Source of the DNA: JAKFXL01 sp947085765
GTDB lineage: Bacteria; Pseudomonadota; Gammaproteobacteria; Tenderiales; Tenderiaceae
DNA length: 64,000 bases
Assembly: GCA_947085765.1 (NCBI GenBank)
Contig: CAMTXZ010000005.1
Location: 30,381 to 94,380, forward strand
Direction: 5' to 3'
This document shows positions 8,207-17,782 of the stretch, piece after piece (the stretch's first letter is position 1; each line of letters starts with the position of its first letter). The notes under the pieces were generated by a model, which was not told where the DNA came from, did not search any database, and saw only the letters and a program-made list of their open reading frames with translations. Made by a program: the position numbers and the translations under genes.

Positions 8207-9958
8207 ATGGAATCTCAAACAAAGAGTTTAAGTGATTATGTGGCGATGTTGCGGCGCTATAAAAGCCGCATGTTTATTGTCGCCATTACGATAGGTCTTG
8301 TTGCCATTGGTCTTGCCATTGGCTTGCCTTCGCACTATCGTTCAACGGGGACGATTCTCATTGAGCAGCAGGAGATCCCTCAGGATATGGTTCGCTCGAC
8401 GATTACATCGTTTGCAGACCAACGCATCCATGTGATTAGTCAGCGGGTGATGACCCGTGCAAACCTCTCGGCTATTATTGATAAGTACGATCTTTATCAT
8501 GATGAACGTCAAGATGATGCTATGGAAGTTGTTCTTGATAAGATGCGTGATGCCATCAAAATGAACATGGTTAGTGCTGATGTTGTCGATCCCCGTAATG
8601 GGCGTCCTACTCAGGCGACAATCGCATTTACCGTTTCATATGATAGTACTTCTCGTGAGATGGCACAGAAGGTAGCAAATGAGATCGTATCGCTCTATCT
8701 AAATGAAAATCTAAAGAGCAGGGCAGAATCGGCAAGTGATGCCTCTGGGTTTTTGACAGAAGAGGTTAAAAAACTCAGGGAACATATTGAGGGGGTTGAG
8801 GGGAAATTGGCAAATTTCAAAGAGCGTAATGCCAATCGTTTGCCTGAGCTTGCACAGCTAAATTTTCAGATTATGGATAGAACCGAGCGTGATTTGATCG
8901 ATGCCAAGATGGCATTGAGAATTTTGCGTGAACGAAAATCTTACCTGGAATCTCAGCTGACTCTTATCTCGCAAGATGCACATGTCTATACAGAGAATGG
9001 CGAACGGATATTGGGGGCTGCAGACAGACTCAAGCAGCTCAAGGTCAAGTATCTTGGAATGGTCTCTATCTATGGGAAGAATCATCCAGATTTAATACGG
9101 ACACGTAAGGAGATGGAGTCACTCAGGAAAGAGGCAGGTATTGTTGACGATAGCAGAGATCTGCGAGAGAGAGAGGCTATTGTCTTGGAGCAGCTTAGTG
9201 AAACCAGAAGAAAGTACACGCCAAATCACCCGGAGATCAAACGTCTTGAGAATGAGTTAGAGGAGATAGACAAGGCCATTAACGATGAGGCTGATGTGGC
9301 TACAACAGTAAAGACCAGCAATGAGATATCAAGCAATCCGGCTTACATACAAATAAAGTCCCAACTTGAGAGTGCCAATGTAGAGCTCGAAATAGCTGAA
9401 AAAAGGGATGAAGAGATTCGCAATAAACTGTCCGAATATGAAAGACACATGACGCAGATGCCACAGATCGAACGTGAATATCATGAACTGATCCGTGATT
9501 ATGAAAACTCATCCGTAAGCTTCAAAAAGTTGAAGTCAAAGCAGACAGAAGCTCAACTATCGCAAATGATGGAAAGTGAAAGAAAAGGGGAGAGATTCAC
9601 ATTGGTAGAGCCACCACAGTTACCGGAAGAGCCTCTTAAACCGAATCGTATGGCGATCATGATTCTCGGTATTTTCTTTGCCTTTGCTGGCGGTGTAGGT
9701 ACAGCGATAACCAGCGGAAATATGGATACAACAATTCATGGTACTGGAGCGCTGGCAATGGCGACCGGAATGAGGCCGCTAGTGGCAATCCCATTAATTG
9801 AAACAGAAGATGATTTAAAGAAAATCAAGGGCAGAAAACAACGGATATTTGTTGGATTGGTTACGGTGATTGTAGTCTGTTTTATTATCATCCACTTTCT
9901 GTTCACACCACTCGATGTATTGTGGTATGTGGTTCAACGTCGAATTGGAATGGAATAG
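8207..9958 (+). CDS. Polysaccharide chain-length determinant (Wzz/GumC-like, exosortase-associated)
   Basis: A 583-residue inner-membrane protein of the polysaccharide co-polymerase type. The ATG at 8207 is chosen because the longer frame would run 100 bases into the previous gene. It has an N-terminal Wzz domain (helix near residues 22-44), a long periplasmic coiled coil, and a second helix after the proline-rich PPQLPEEPLKPNRMAI motif. The coiled coil holds two KY...NHP-type motifs (near YGKNHPDL and YTPNHPEI) instead of the usual one, which suggests internal duplication. A third hydrophobic segment (VGLVTVIVVCFIIIHFLF) near the C-terminus is an extra. The cytosolic partner is the ATPase encoded 9 bases downstream. 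Confidence 0.88.
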   Translation: MESQTKSLSDYVAMLRRYKSRMFIVAITIGLVAIGLAIGLPSHYRSTGTILIEQQEIPQDMVRSTITSFADQRIHVISQRVMTRANLSAIIDKYDLYHDERQDDAMEVVLDKMRDAIKMNMVSADVVDPRNGRPTQATIAFTVSYDSTSREMAQKVANEIVSLYLNENLKSRAESASDASGFLTEEVKKLREHIEGVEGKLANFKERNANRLPELAQLNFQIMDRTERDLIDAKMALRILRERKSYLESQLTLISQDAHVYTENGERILGAADRLKQLKVKYLGMVSIYGKNHPDLIRTRKEMESLRKEAGIVDDSRDLREREAIVLEQLSETRRKYTPNHPEIKRLENELEEIDKAINDEADVATTVKTSNEISSNPAYIQIKSQLESANVELEIAEKRDEEIRNKLSEYERHMTQMPQIEREYHELIRDYENSSVSFKKLKSKQTEAQLSQMMESERKGERFTLVEPPQLPEEPLKPNRMAIMILGIFFAFAGGVGTAITSGNMDTTIHGTGALAMATGMRPLVAIPLIETEDDLKKIKGRKQRIFVGLVTVIVVCFIIIHFLFTPLDVLWYVVQRRIGME

Positions 9959-9967
9959 AGGTCTATT

Positions 9968-10735
9968 ATGAATAGCTTGGCGATTGATGAAAGTGAACTG
10001 CGCAATACGAGATTTAGTACCAGTCTTTCAGAACAGGGAATAAATATTCTCTATTCAAAGACGAGAGTTGTTAATCTTGATAGTGCCGTCCTTGAGAAGA
10101 ATAAGATAATCAGTGGATTTGAAACAGACGAAAAGACAGGGGCTTATAAACTTCTTCGCACCCAGGTTTTACATCGCATGAGAGAAAACGATTGGAAATC
10201 ACTGGCGATTACCAGTCCGGGCGATGGTGAGGGCAGGACACTGACCGCCATCAATCTCGCTATCAATCTGGCACGTGATGTAAACCATACGGTTTTGCTG
10301 GTTGATTTGGATATGAGAAAACCTGATATAGCGAAGTACCTTGGTTTTAATGCACGAGTTGGCATCGATGATTGCCTGCTGGATAATGTGCCTGTAGAAG
10401 AGGCATTGGTTAATCCAGGAATTGAGCGATTGGTAGTGTTGCCATGTCGTAATCCATTTTCTAGCTCTTCCGAACTTCTGAGTTCGCCATCTATGCGAAT
10501 CCTGGCTGAAGATTTGAAATCACGTTATCCGGAACGGTTAGTGATATTCGATCTTCCGCCATTATTGGCTAGAGATGATCTTCTTGCATTCTCCCCTCAT
10601 GTCGATTCTGTATTGTTGATTTCCCGTGAAGGAAAAACTTGTAAGGCTGATTTACAGAGATCAATGGAGATGCTCAATACGGTGAATGTGGTCGGAACAA
10701 TGTTGAACTGCGCCATCGATACAATGGAAAGATAG
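9968..10735 (+). CDS. BY-kinase-like P-loop ATPase (CpsD/EpsG-like) with altered Walker A
   Basis: A 255-residue cytosolic protein related to bacterial tyrosine autokinases that work with Wzz-type proteins. It has a P-loop at about 82-91 (SPGDGEGRT), a Walker A' motif (VLLVDLDMRKPD) near 109-120, and a Walker B-like segment (LVIFDLPPLLARDD). Two features depart from a normal BY-kinase. The invariant Walker A lysine is arginine (R90, codon AGG at 10235). The C-terminus ends in CAIDTMER with no tyrosine cluster. ATP hydrolysis and autophosphorylation may therefore be lost, leaving a regulatory or scaffold role; a compensating lysine elsewhere cannot be excluded. Confidence 0.82.
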   Translation: MNSLAIDESELRNTRFSTSLSEQGINILYSKTRVVNLDSAVLEKNKIISGFETDEKTGAYKLLRTQVLHRMRENDWKSLAITSPGDGEGRTLTAINLAINLARDVNHTVLLVDLDMRKPDIAKYLGFNARVGIDDCLLDNVPVEEALVNPGIERLVVLPCRNPFSSSSELLSSPSMRILAEDLKSRYPERLVIFDLPPLLARDDLLAFSPHVDSVLLISREGKTCKADLQRSMEMLNTVNVVGTMLNCAIDTMER

Positions 10736-10771
10736 TCTAGAGAGAATCTTATTGTGGCCCGGGTATAAATA

Positions 10772-12133
10772 ATGTGTCAAAAAAAATCTACTAAGATAAA
10801 TATATTTTCTGACAAGTCTGGTTTTATATCTCGTGTTATTTCCTTGCCTTTGATGCGGAGACTTACTGGCGCATTTATTGTTAACGTTTTAGGCGTTGTT
10901 ATAGCCTTCGCTTTGCAGGTGTTGCTTGCACGGGTGTTGGGGGTCGAGAGTTTTGGTCAATATATTTATGCATTAACATGGATTAATCTATGTGTATTGG
11001 TGGCGAAGTTTGGTCTAGATACTGCTGCCTTGCGCTATATTCCTGAATACGAGACGCAGATGCGGTGGGGGTTGTTGAAAGGATTTTTGCGTCGTAGTAA
11101 CCAAATAGTCATGATGTTAAGTATTACTATTTCTATTATTTTTGTGATTGTTGTGTCGTTAATGGGCGCGCGGATAGATGCCTCTTTCAGTTCAGTATTT
11201 ATTATTGCATGTTTTTTATTACCATTAAGTGCATACACAATTGTTAAAGGAGCATATCTTCAGGGGCTTAAACATATTGTTTTTGCACAGGCTCCACAAG
11301 TTATATTGCGACCATTATTAATGGTGATCGGTATTGTTTTTGTATCACAGTTTACCTCTGTTCGCAGTTCTGCGGAGGTTGCAATTATACTTAATATCAT
11401 TGCAACGTGTTTAGCAATTATTGTCCTGTTAGTTCTTTCCAAACTGGCGTATCCAAGAGAGATAAATACATCTGTAGCAGAGTATCAAACCTCAGAATGG
11501 GGAAAGGTGTCATTTTCAATGATGTTTATAACAGGTTTTAGCTTGATTCTGAACCAGGCGGACCTGATCATGGTGGGAGCGATGGTATCAACAACTGATG
11601 CAGGTATATATGCAGCGGCAAGTCGTGTGGCCACATTTATGACATTTGGAATTACATTAGTTAATTTGATTGCTGCTCCAATGATGTCGCAATTATATGC
11701 GGAAGGAAATATATCCAAGCTGAAAATAATGCTTTCCTATACTGCGTGGGGAAGTTTTATCTTTGCTACCCCTCTGCTTGTAATATGTATATTTTTTGGT
11801 GAGGAGATATTGTCTTTGTTCGGGAGTGAATTTGTCAGTGGGGCCGGTGCGTTAGCTATTCTTGCCATGGGCCGTTGGGTGAATGCCTTGACAGGAGCGT
11901 CTGGTTTTCTTTTGGCAATGACGGGTCATCAAAAGCAAGCAGCATATATTCTTGGTGCAAATTCTTTAATTAATATTGCCCTAAATTATATTTTGATTCC
12001 ATATTATGGAATTAATGGGGCCGCTATTGCAACTCTAATAACGATGGTTTCATGGAGTCTTATGATGCTGGCTTATGGTAAAAAATACATCGGTATAAAT
12101 GCATCGTTGTCACTTAAGTTTACGTGGCCATGA
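10772..12133 (+). CDS. Polysaccharide flippase (Wzx-like, MOP superfamily)
   Basis: A 453-residue integral membrane protein with about 12-14 hydrophobic helices. It resembles lipid-linked oligosaccharide flippases, with an N-terminal segment RRLTGAFIVNVLGVVIAFAL and mid-protein SFSMMFITGFSLILNQADLI. It would move the undecaprenyl-linked repeat unit to the periplasmic face. The ribosome site is weak. The next gene starts inside its last codons in an ATGA overlap, indicating translational coupling. Its codons are more AT-rich than those of the flanking housekeeping genes, which is common for polysaccharide genes acquired by transfer. Confidence 0.85.
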   Translation: MCQKKSTKINIFSDKSGFISRVISLPLMRRLTGAFIVNVLGVVIAFALQVLLARVLGVESFGQYIYALTWINLCVLVAKFGLDTAALRYIPEYETQMRWGLLKGFLRRSNQIVMMLSITISIIFVIVVSLMGARIDASFSSVFIIACFLLPLSAYTIVKGAYLQGLKHIVFAQAPQVILRPLLMVIGIVFVSQFTSVRSSAEVAIILNIIATCLAIIVLLVLSKLAYPREINTSVAEYQTSEWGKVSFSMMFITGFSLILNQADLIMVGAMVSTTDAGIYAAASRVATFMTFGITLVNLIAAPMMSQLYAEGNISKLKIMLSYTAWGSFIFATPLLVICIFFGEEILSLFGSEFVSGAGALAILAMGRWVNALTGASGFLLAMTGHQKQAAYILGANSLINIALNYILIPYYGINGAAIATLITMVSWSLMMLAYGKKYIGINASLSLKFTWP

Positions 12134-13488
12134 TCGTGGAAATGGATGATTCCGATAAATTATCTAGATCAGCTCAGTATCTGGGCGCCATTTCTGTTGC
12201 ATGGATTATGCTTGACTCATTGTTGACGTATTTTGCAAACCAGTGGTTCGGATTCTTGCCACCAGTAAATTCTTTATTAATTATAATATTTTTTATTATT
12301 CTAATGACACAGGGGGTGCATGCGATACTCCCGCCAACATATTATTTTGTTGTTCTAGTGCTAGGATTTTGTGGTTTTCTTGCAGGTAAGATTTTGGCAG
12401 GACAAATAAATATCTTTAGTATTGGGGAGGTTGTTCTTTCATTTGTAGCATTTTTTATCGCATATTTTGCATTTAGATGGACAAGCCATGTTGAAACGTA
12501 CGCAAAAGTATTCTTGTATACTTCCCTGATTTATGTCGTAGTATGCGTTATTGCCCTTCTTGCACTTATGCCAACAGTGTTTCCTATTGTAAATGCAGTA
12601 TGGTCAGATAATGGTGTTCCAGTTCTTCGCCCAGAAATTACTACAGACCAGAATTTTCAAATTTTCTATCTTTTCCCGATAGTACTGGTCCTGGCACTTC
12701 CTTTTAAATTTGTGCGATCAATGATTGCCATCTTTGGTATGGTCGGAGCCTTGTTTGTTCTTGCAAAAATTCAAACTCGTAGCGGATTTATCGTTTTTTG
12801 CGGTGTTTCTTTCATGGTTTTAATGGTTCCTTTGTTGACCAAAAATCTTGGTCGCGCTAAAACAGTCATCCTGCCTGTTTTATTACTTGTAGTGTTAATA
12901 CTTAATCATGATGTGATAATTCAGGTAGGTGATCATCTGATTGCGCGATTCACTGAAAAAAGTGGAGCGGGTCTCGGTAGTGAGATGGGACAGGATCGTC
13001 TAGATTCATCGTTATTCTCCATACAGCATATCCTGGATCCAGAATGGTGGGTGCCGCGTGGTAGTCAGGAATTCATAAATCGTTATGGATTCTTGCCGCA
13101 TTCAACCATGACGGCGGTATATCTCGAGGGTGGCATAGTTGGTCTGTTTATGTGGTTGACTGTTTTTATTTTTCCGTTGATGGCGCTAGGGTTTCTACTG
13201 TTAAAAAGAAAGCTCGATGCGCTTGCGACTCTTGTTCTGATTGGTGGTGTGGCATCGTTTGCAATACAGATGTCATTGCACGTTCCGTTTCTTAAACACA
13301 CTTGGCTATGGGCTGGAGCTGTTTTGGGATCATTTATTAGAGTAAGTAGTAGTGTTCAGCAGAAAACTGAAATTATTAATGATAAGTTATTATCTTATAA
13401 TAATATGGATATGACTCGAGTGCGTTATTCAATTTTAAATGAAAAATGTCCTGAAAGTAGCGGCATAAAATTTAAGGAAATTAAATAA
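12130..13488 (+). CDS. O-antigen polymerase/ligase-like membrane protein (Wzy)
   Basis: A 452-residue protein with about 11-12 hydrophobic segments and one large periplasmic loop (roughly residues 265-325) of the kind seen in Wzy polymerases and O-antigen ligases. The loop includes RFTEKSGAGLGSEMGQDR and WVPRGSQEFINRYG, and is followed by PHSTMTAVYLEGGIVGLFM. The ATG at 12130 forms an ATGA overlap with the flippase stop and is preferred over the GTG at 12124. It would polymerise the exopolysaccharide repeat units. Polymerase versus ligase cannot be decided from sequence, but the presence of a Wzx and a chain-length protein favours polymerase. Confidence 0.75.
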   Translation: MIVEMDDSDKLSRSAQYLGAISVAWIMLDSLLTYFANQWFGFLPPVNSLLIIIFFIILMTQGVHAILPPTYYFVVLVLGFCGFLAGKILAGQINIFSIGEVVLSFVAFFIAYFAFRWTSHVETYAKVFLYTSLIYVVVCVIALLALMPTVFPIVNAVWSDNGVPVLRPEITTDQNFQIFYLFPIVLVLALPFKFVRSMIAIFGMVGALFVLAKIQTRSGFIVFCGVSFMVLMVPLLTKNLGRAKTVILPVLLLVVLILNHDVIIQVGDHLIARFTEKSGAGLGSEMGQDRLDSSLFSIQHILDPEWWVPRGSQEFINRYGFLPHSTMTAVYLEGGIVGLFMWLTVFIFPLMALGFLLLKRKLDALATLVLIGGVASFAIQMSLHVPFLKHTWLWAGAVLGSFIRVSSSVQQKTEIINDKLLSYNNMDMTRVRYSILNEKCPESSGIKFKEIK

Positions 13489-14384
13489 TGGACATTAATT
13501 ATCGTCCTCTCGTTAGTGTGGCAATCCTTACATGGAACCGTATAGAACACGTCGTTAAGGCGATTAACTCAGTATTGGCACAAGACTATCATCCAATTGA
13601 GATAGTGGTAGTCGATTCCGCATCAAACGATGGCACATTTGACTATATATCTCAGAATTATCCGCAAGTAAAGATTGTTCGTTTACACCGTAATCTTGGT
13701 TGTCCAGAAGGAAGGAATGTGGCTCTGGCTAACTGTAGTGGAGAAATTATCTACTCGCTTGACGATGATGGTTGGTTAGCATCTGACACAGTATCAATAT
13801 GTGTGGATCGGTTCAAACAGCATCCAGATGCTGGTGTTGTCGCATGCCAAATTGTTGCTCCTGACGATGATGTCTCAAGAGAAGGGGAGGACGATTGGCA
13901 CTATACATTCAGTGGCGGCGCATCTGCTATTAGAAAGAGAGTTCTGGAGACTGCTGGATATTATCCTTCAGATTTTTTCCGGCAGGCGGAAGAGGGTGAC
14001 TTGGCGTTGAGAATGTTTGAATACGGCTACAGAATATTGCGTTGTCCAGCAGCCATAATGTATCACGAGCGCTCACCTATTAATCGTAATGACAAGTTAT
14101 TTCTTTATTACAACTGTAGGAATGAATTGTTCACCGTGCTGAGATTATACCCATTGAAATACGTCTTTCCAGCCATGATCCAGAAAGTTGTGACTTGGAA
14201 TTATCTTGGATTAAGGCGGTCAGCATTTTTTTATTCAATCGCTGGCGTAATCAGTGCGTTTGTTAGACTTCCTATCTTGCTTCGTATGCGAAAACCCGTA
14301 GTGCATGATGTTGTTATAAAGCTTTGGTCAATGAAGAAAAGTGCACGTTATGTGTCACGTCGTGCTTCATCAGGTCGTACTTAG
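13488..14384 (+). CDS. Glycosyltransferase family 2
   Basis: A 298-residue inverting GT-A fold transferase. It has an N-terminal nucleotide-sugar binding region with VSVAILTWNRIEHVVKAINS, a D-x-D-type metal site (YSLDDDGWL, about 88-96), and a conserved acceptor segment (FRQAEEGDLALRMFEYGY). The C-terminal 70 residues contain a hydrophobic stretch that may attach it to the membrane. Its ATG shares one base with the stop of the polymerase gene (TAATG). It probably adds one sugar of the repeat unit; the sugar is unknown. Confidence 0.88.
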   Translation: MDINYRPLVSVAILTWNRIEHVVKAINSVLAQDYHPIEIVVVDSASNDGTFDYISQNYPQVKIVRLHRNLGCPEGRNVALANCSGEIIYSLDDDGWLASDTVSICVDRFKQHPDAGVVACQIVAPDDDVSREGEDDWHYTFSGGASAIRKRVLETAGYYPSDFFRQAEEGDLALRMFEYGYRILRCPAAIMYHERSPINRNDKLFLYYNCRNELFTVLRLYPLKYVFPAMIQKVVTWNYLGLRRSAFFYSIAGVISAFVRLPILLRMRKPVVHDVVIKLWSMKKSARYVSRRASSGRT

Positions 14385-14559
14385 AATGCAAATCATATGT
14401 AAATATGTTGTGCCCATATATTTAATGGTATCCACCACTATCAAATAATTATATTTTTTAAGTGTGTCTGAGTATTTGTTTAACCAATGTTTAACAGTAA
14501 TAGGTTAAATTTTTTAGTCGTCAATATATTCATTAAATATTTGTATGTGGGGTTGAATC

Positions 14560-15753
14560 ATGGCGGCTTTATCTGGTAGTAATAAACCACGAACTTTAAT
14601 TCAGTACAACTGCATCCCCCACTATCGAGCACGAGTATTTGAATTACTTTCGAAAAACGACCAAGTGCACTTTACGGTAATGGCATCACCTGAGCCGGAC
14701 ACCCCATATCTCAAGACATTAAAGGGTGATGAGGGGCGCTCTATTCGCACTGTTTACGCAAATATTCATATCATTCGGATACCTTTCTTCCCCGATATCT
14801 ACTGGCAACCCGGTGCAGTAAAAATACTCCTACGTGAACGGCCTGATGCAGTGATTGCGCTTGGGTCGCCATATTCACTCACCGCATGGATGTTGTCAAT
14901 TGGTGGTAAAGCGCTGGGTATTCCTGTTTTGTTATGGGGCCATGGTCTGCTTGCTGATGAGCGTGGCCCAAAGTGGTGGTTGCGACGTGCGCTTTATAGG
15001 CTAGCTGCGGGACAGCTTCTTTATGGAGACCATGCACGAGAGCTTTTGCAGCTGAAAGGGTTTGATGTGGATTCTCTCTATGTGGTTTATAACTCGCTGG
15101 ACTTTGATGTACAGCTGCAGATTGCAGCTGAACAGAGCGATGAACAGATCAGTAGTTTCCGCAATTCGTTGGGAATCTCTCAAGGCGAGGGATTGGTGGT
15201 ATTTACCGGACGATTGCAGGTGGTTAAACGTCTTGACTTATTGTTGGAGGCAGTGGCACGGCTGATGTTGCGTGGCTTTCGTGTTCATGTGGCACTGGTG
15301 GGTGAAGGTGGAGAACGTATTAAGCTAGAGCAGTTAGCTGTCCAGTTAAACATTACCGACTTGGTTCATTTTCTTGGTGAGAGTTATGATGAACGCTATC
15401 TTGGGCTGGTGGTTGGTGCCAGTGACCTGTCGGTTATTCCTTCGGGGGCCGGACTATCCATTATGCATGCTTTGGTCTTTGGCACACCGGTACTGATTCA
15501 TGATCGTCTTGAGCATCATTTTCCTGAATGGGAGGCGGTAATAGATGGTAAGACCGGATTTTTTTACCGCTACGGTGATGTGGGTGATCTGGCTGAAAAG
15601 ATGGAACAGGCAATCTTTCCTGTCTCTGTCAAAAATTCCATGGCCGACGCATGCAAAACTGTCATATTGACCAAATATAATCCACACCGTCAGGTGGAAA
15701 CATTTGTACGGGCTGTATGCGAAACATCAAAGGCGGCACGTCGTAGGTCATGA
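14560..15753 (+). CDS. Glycosyltransferase family 4 (GT-B)
   Basis: A 397-residue retaining glycosyltransferase. The GT-B signature is clear: an acceptor-binding N-terminal domain (residues 1-190), a linker and a donor domain. The donor domain starts with VVFTGRLQVVKRLDLLLEAV and contains an E-x7-E-like region around LSVIPSGAGLSIMHALVFG. In that region the usual first glutamate (SxxEG) is Gly-Ala-Gly, which departs from many GT4 members. A 175-base AT-rich gap precedes it, so it may have its own promoter. It overlaps the acyltransferase start by 4 bases. Confidence 0.85.
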   Translation: MAALSGSNKPRTLIQYNCIPHYRARVFELLSKNDQVHFTVMASPEPDTPYLKTLKGDEGRSIRTVYANIHIIRIPFFPDIYWQPGAVKILLRERPDAVIALGSPYSLTAWMLSIGGKALGIPVLLWGHGLLADERGPKWWLRRALYRLAAGQLLYGDHARELLQLKGFDVDSLYVVYNSLDFDVQLQIAAEQSDEQISSFRNSLGISQGEGLVVFTGRLQVVKRLDLLLEAVARLMLRGFRVHVALVGEGGERIKLEQLAVQLNITDLVHFLGESYDERYLGLVVGASDLSVIPSGAGLSIMHALVFGTPVLIHDRLEHHFPEWEAVIDGKTGFFYRYGDVGDLAEKMEQAIFPVSVKNSMADACKTVILTKYNPHRQVETFVRAVCETSKAARRRS

Positions 15754-16304
15754 TGATTGGTGTCGATGGTTTGCGTGAGTTATACAAAACTATACGTATC
15801 TGGTTGTTATTAAGGCTGCGTTACCGTGGCGCCCGTGTTGGTAAGGGGTTTCATGTCGCTTGGGACGTAGTAATCCATGGCCCTGGATTTGAGGCGGGTG
15901 ACTATGTTTATCTTGGTCCTTATGTGGAGATCGCTCCGCAAGTGAAGGTAGGTAACTACACCAGTATTTCGTCCTGCGTTGTTATCACTGGTAATGATCA
16001 TCTATTTGATGTTGCCGGCGTGCCGATCCGTTTCTCTGGCCGACCTGAGTCGGTAGTGACAAAAATTGGGCATGACGTCCTGATCGGACATGGTGCAACA
16101 ATTATGCGTGGTGTGACTATAGGTAATGGTGCAATTGTAGGAGTGGGTGCAGTGGTTACAAAAGATGTGCCATCCTATGCAATCGTTGCCGGTATTCCCG
16201 CTAAGGTATTGCGCTACCGCTTCGACGATGAAGAGACCAGAAGGCATGAAGTGATGCTGCGGCAACCAACGAAATATGGGGGATCGCTAGGGCAGCCCTA
16301 TTGA
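15750..16304 (+). CDS. Hexapeptide-repeat acyltransferase
   Basis: A 184-residue left-handed beta-helix transferase that probably O-acetylates a sugar of the repeat unit with acetyl-CoA. Hexapeptide repeats run through VYLGPYVEIAPQVKVGNYTS and GHDVLIGHGATIMRGVTIGN. The catalytic-type histidine is in the NDHLFD loop, and the C-terminal AIVAGIPAKVLRYRF is typical of the family. The ATG overlaps the previous stop by 4 bases (ATGA), so it is likely co-translated with the GT4 gene. The acceptor sugar is unknown. Confidence 0.87.
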   Translation: MMIGVDGLRELYKTIRIWLLLRLRYRGARVGKGFHVAWDVVIHGPGFEAGDYVYLGPYVEIAPQVKVGNYTSISSCVVITGNDHLFDVAGVPIRFSGRPESVVTKIGHDVLIGHGATIMRGVTIGNGAIVGVGAVVTKDVPSYAIVAGIPAKVLRYRFDDEETRRHEVMLRQPTKYGGSLGQPY

Positions 16305-16341
16305 TTTCATGGCGATTTGGCCAAAACAGGTTGATGTGAAA

Positions 16342-17241
16342 ATGAATAAAATTTCCGTACTGATTCTTACCCACAACGAAGAGCGAAACATCGCCAAGTG
16401 TGTGGAATCATTGTTGCCACTGACACGAGATATCTATGTAGTGGATTCTCACAGCGATGATCATACGGTTGAAATATGCCAGCGCTATGGTGTCCAGGTC
16501 GCAAGCCACAAATGGACTACCTATGCCGATCAATTCAACTGGGGTCTGGACCATTTCGTCTTTCAGGCAGAGTGGATCATGCGTATGGACGCTGACGAAG
16601 AGCTGACCCCTGAGCTTGTGACAGAACTTCAAAGCTATCTTGAAGAGGTTCCTCCAGTGGTTTCTGGAATCTATCTTCGCCGCCGTGTCTATTTTATGGG
16701 GCGCTGGATTAAGCATGGTGGCTATTATCCTACTTGGTTGTTACGAGTTTTCCGCAATGGGGTTGGCCGTTGCGAGGCGCTGTGGATGGATGAACATATC
16801 GTTCTCAATAATGGTCGCGCCATCAGGATCAGCGCCGATTTGATCGACAAGAACAATAAAGACCTGACCTTCTGGACTGACAAGCATAATAAATACGCCA
16901 GTCGTGAAGTGCTGGATGTGCTTGCCAAGCGTTCTGAAACTGGCGCAGGTGAACGGTTGACGGCATGCCTGGGTGGTTCGCAGGCGCAGTCACGGCGCTG
17001 GATGAAGGATAGCGTCTATGCACGGGTGCCGTTGTTCGTCAGGCCACTCTGCTATTTTCTCTATCGCTATTTTATCCGCCTTGGTTTTCTCGATGGTAAG
17101 GAGGGGTTGATATTTCACTTCCTGCAGGGGTTTTGGTACCGCTTTCTGGTGGACGCCAAGCTGTTTGAGCATGCGCGTCAGAAGCCCGAAGACAACAATA
17201 TCGGAGATAACCATGCCGGTGAGCCTGGCGCAGTACGATAA
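16342..17241 (+). CDS. Glycosyltransferase family 2 (WaaE/KdtX-like)
   Basis: About 299 residues from the ATG at 16342; an in-frame ATG at 16309 would add 11 residues but has no ribosome site. The N-terminus NKISVLILTHNEERNIAKCV and the metal-binding MRMDADEELTPEL fit family 2. The middle segment YFMGRWIKHGGYYPTWLLRV with a downstream KDLTFWTDKHNKYASREV is characteristic of the WaaE-like branch that transfers hexoses to lipid-linked acceptors. The C-terminus has membrane-associating segments (FVRPLCYFLYRYFIRLGFLD). It belongs to the repeat-unit assembly genes and is followed closely by an acyltransferase. Confidence 0.87.
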   Translation: MNKISVLILTHNEERNIAKCVESLLPLTRDIYVVDSHSDDHTVEICQRYGVQVASHKWTTYADQFNWGLDHFVFQAEWIMRMDADEELTPELVTELQSYLEEVPPVVSGIYLRRRVYFMGRWIKHGGYYPTWLLRVFRNGVGRCEALWMDEHIVLNNGRAIRISADLIDKNNKDLTFWTDKHNKYASREVLDVLAKRSETGAGERLTACLGGSQAQSRRWMKDSVYARVPLFVRPLCYFLYRYFIRLGFLDGKEGLIFHFLQGFWYRFLVDAKLFEHARQKPEDNNIGDNHAGEPGAVR

Positions 17242-17782
17242 CCGCCACTACCATCCCGGTGCGAGTATTATCAAGCGTCTGTTGTGGTATTGCGTCAATG
17301 CTATTTTTATCAATTCGTGGCTTTGGCCTGAGTCGAAATTCAAGTGTGTGGTATTGCGTGCCTTTGGTGCCAAGATTGGTAAGGGTGTAGTGATCAAGCC
17401 GCGCGTCAACATCAAGTATCCCTGGTATCTTGTGATTGGTGATTATGTGTGGGTTGGCGAGGGTGTCTGGATCGATAATTTGATCTTGGTGCGTATCGGC
17501 AGCAATGTCTGCCTGTCACAAAATGCCCATCTTCTGACAGGCAATCACAATTACAACGATCCGGCATTTGCGCTGATTGTCAAAGAGATTGCCATAGAGG
17601 ATGGCGCGTGGATTGGTGCTGCCAGTGTAGTCTGTCCGGGTGTTCGTGTACGCCGTAACAGTGTGCTAACAGTCGGCAGTGTGTTGCAGAAGGATAGCGA
17701 TGAGGACTGGATTTATCGTGGCAATCCCGCTGAACGTGTACGTCATCGTCATTTCAAAAAAGAAGCTGTAGTCAATGGCTAA
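17213..17782 (+). CDS. WcaF-like sugar O-acetyltransferase
   Basis: A 189-residue left-handed beta-helix acetyltransferase of the colanic-acid WcaF type. The N-terminal helical part ends in NSWLWPESKFKCVVLRAFGA, and the helix repeats begin at KIGKGVVIKPRVNIKYPWYL. LLTGNHNYNDPAFALIVKEI carries the catalytic histidine. I chose the ATG at 17213, with a GGAG site 7 bases upstream, over a TTG at 17165. It overlaps the end of the glycosyltransferase gene by 29 bases and the start of the next glycosyltransferase by 8, which suggests tight co-translation. Confidence 0.88.
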   Translation: MPVSLAQYDNRHYHPGASIIKRLLWYCVNAIFINSWLWPESKFKCVVLRAFGAKIGKGVVIKPRVNIKYPWYLVIGDYVWVGEGVWIDNLILVRIGSNVCLSQNAHLLTGNHNYNDPAFALIVKEIAIEDGAWIGAASVVCPGVRVRRNSVLTVGSVLQKDSDEDWIYRGNPAERVRHRHFKKEAVVNG

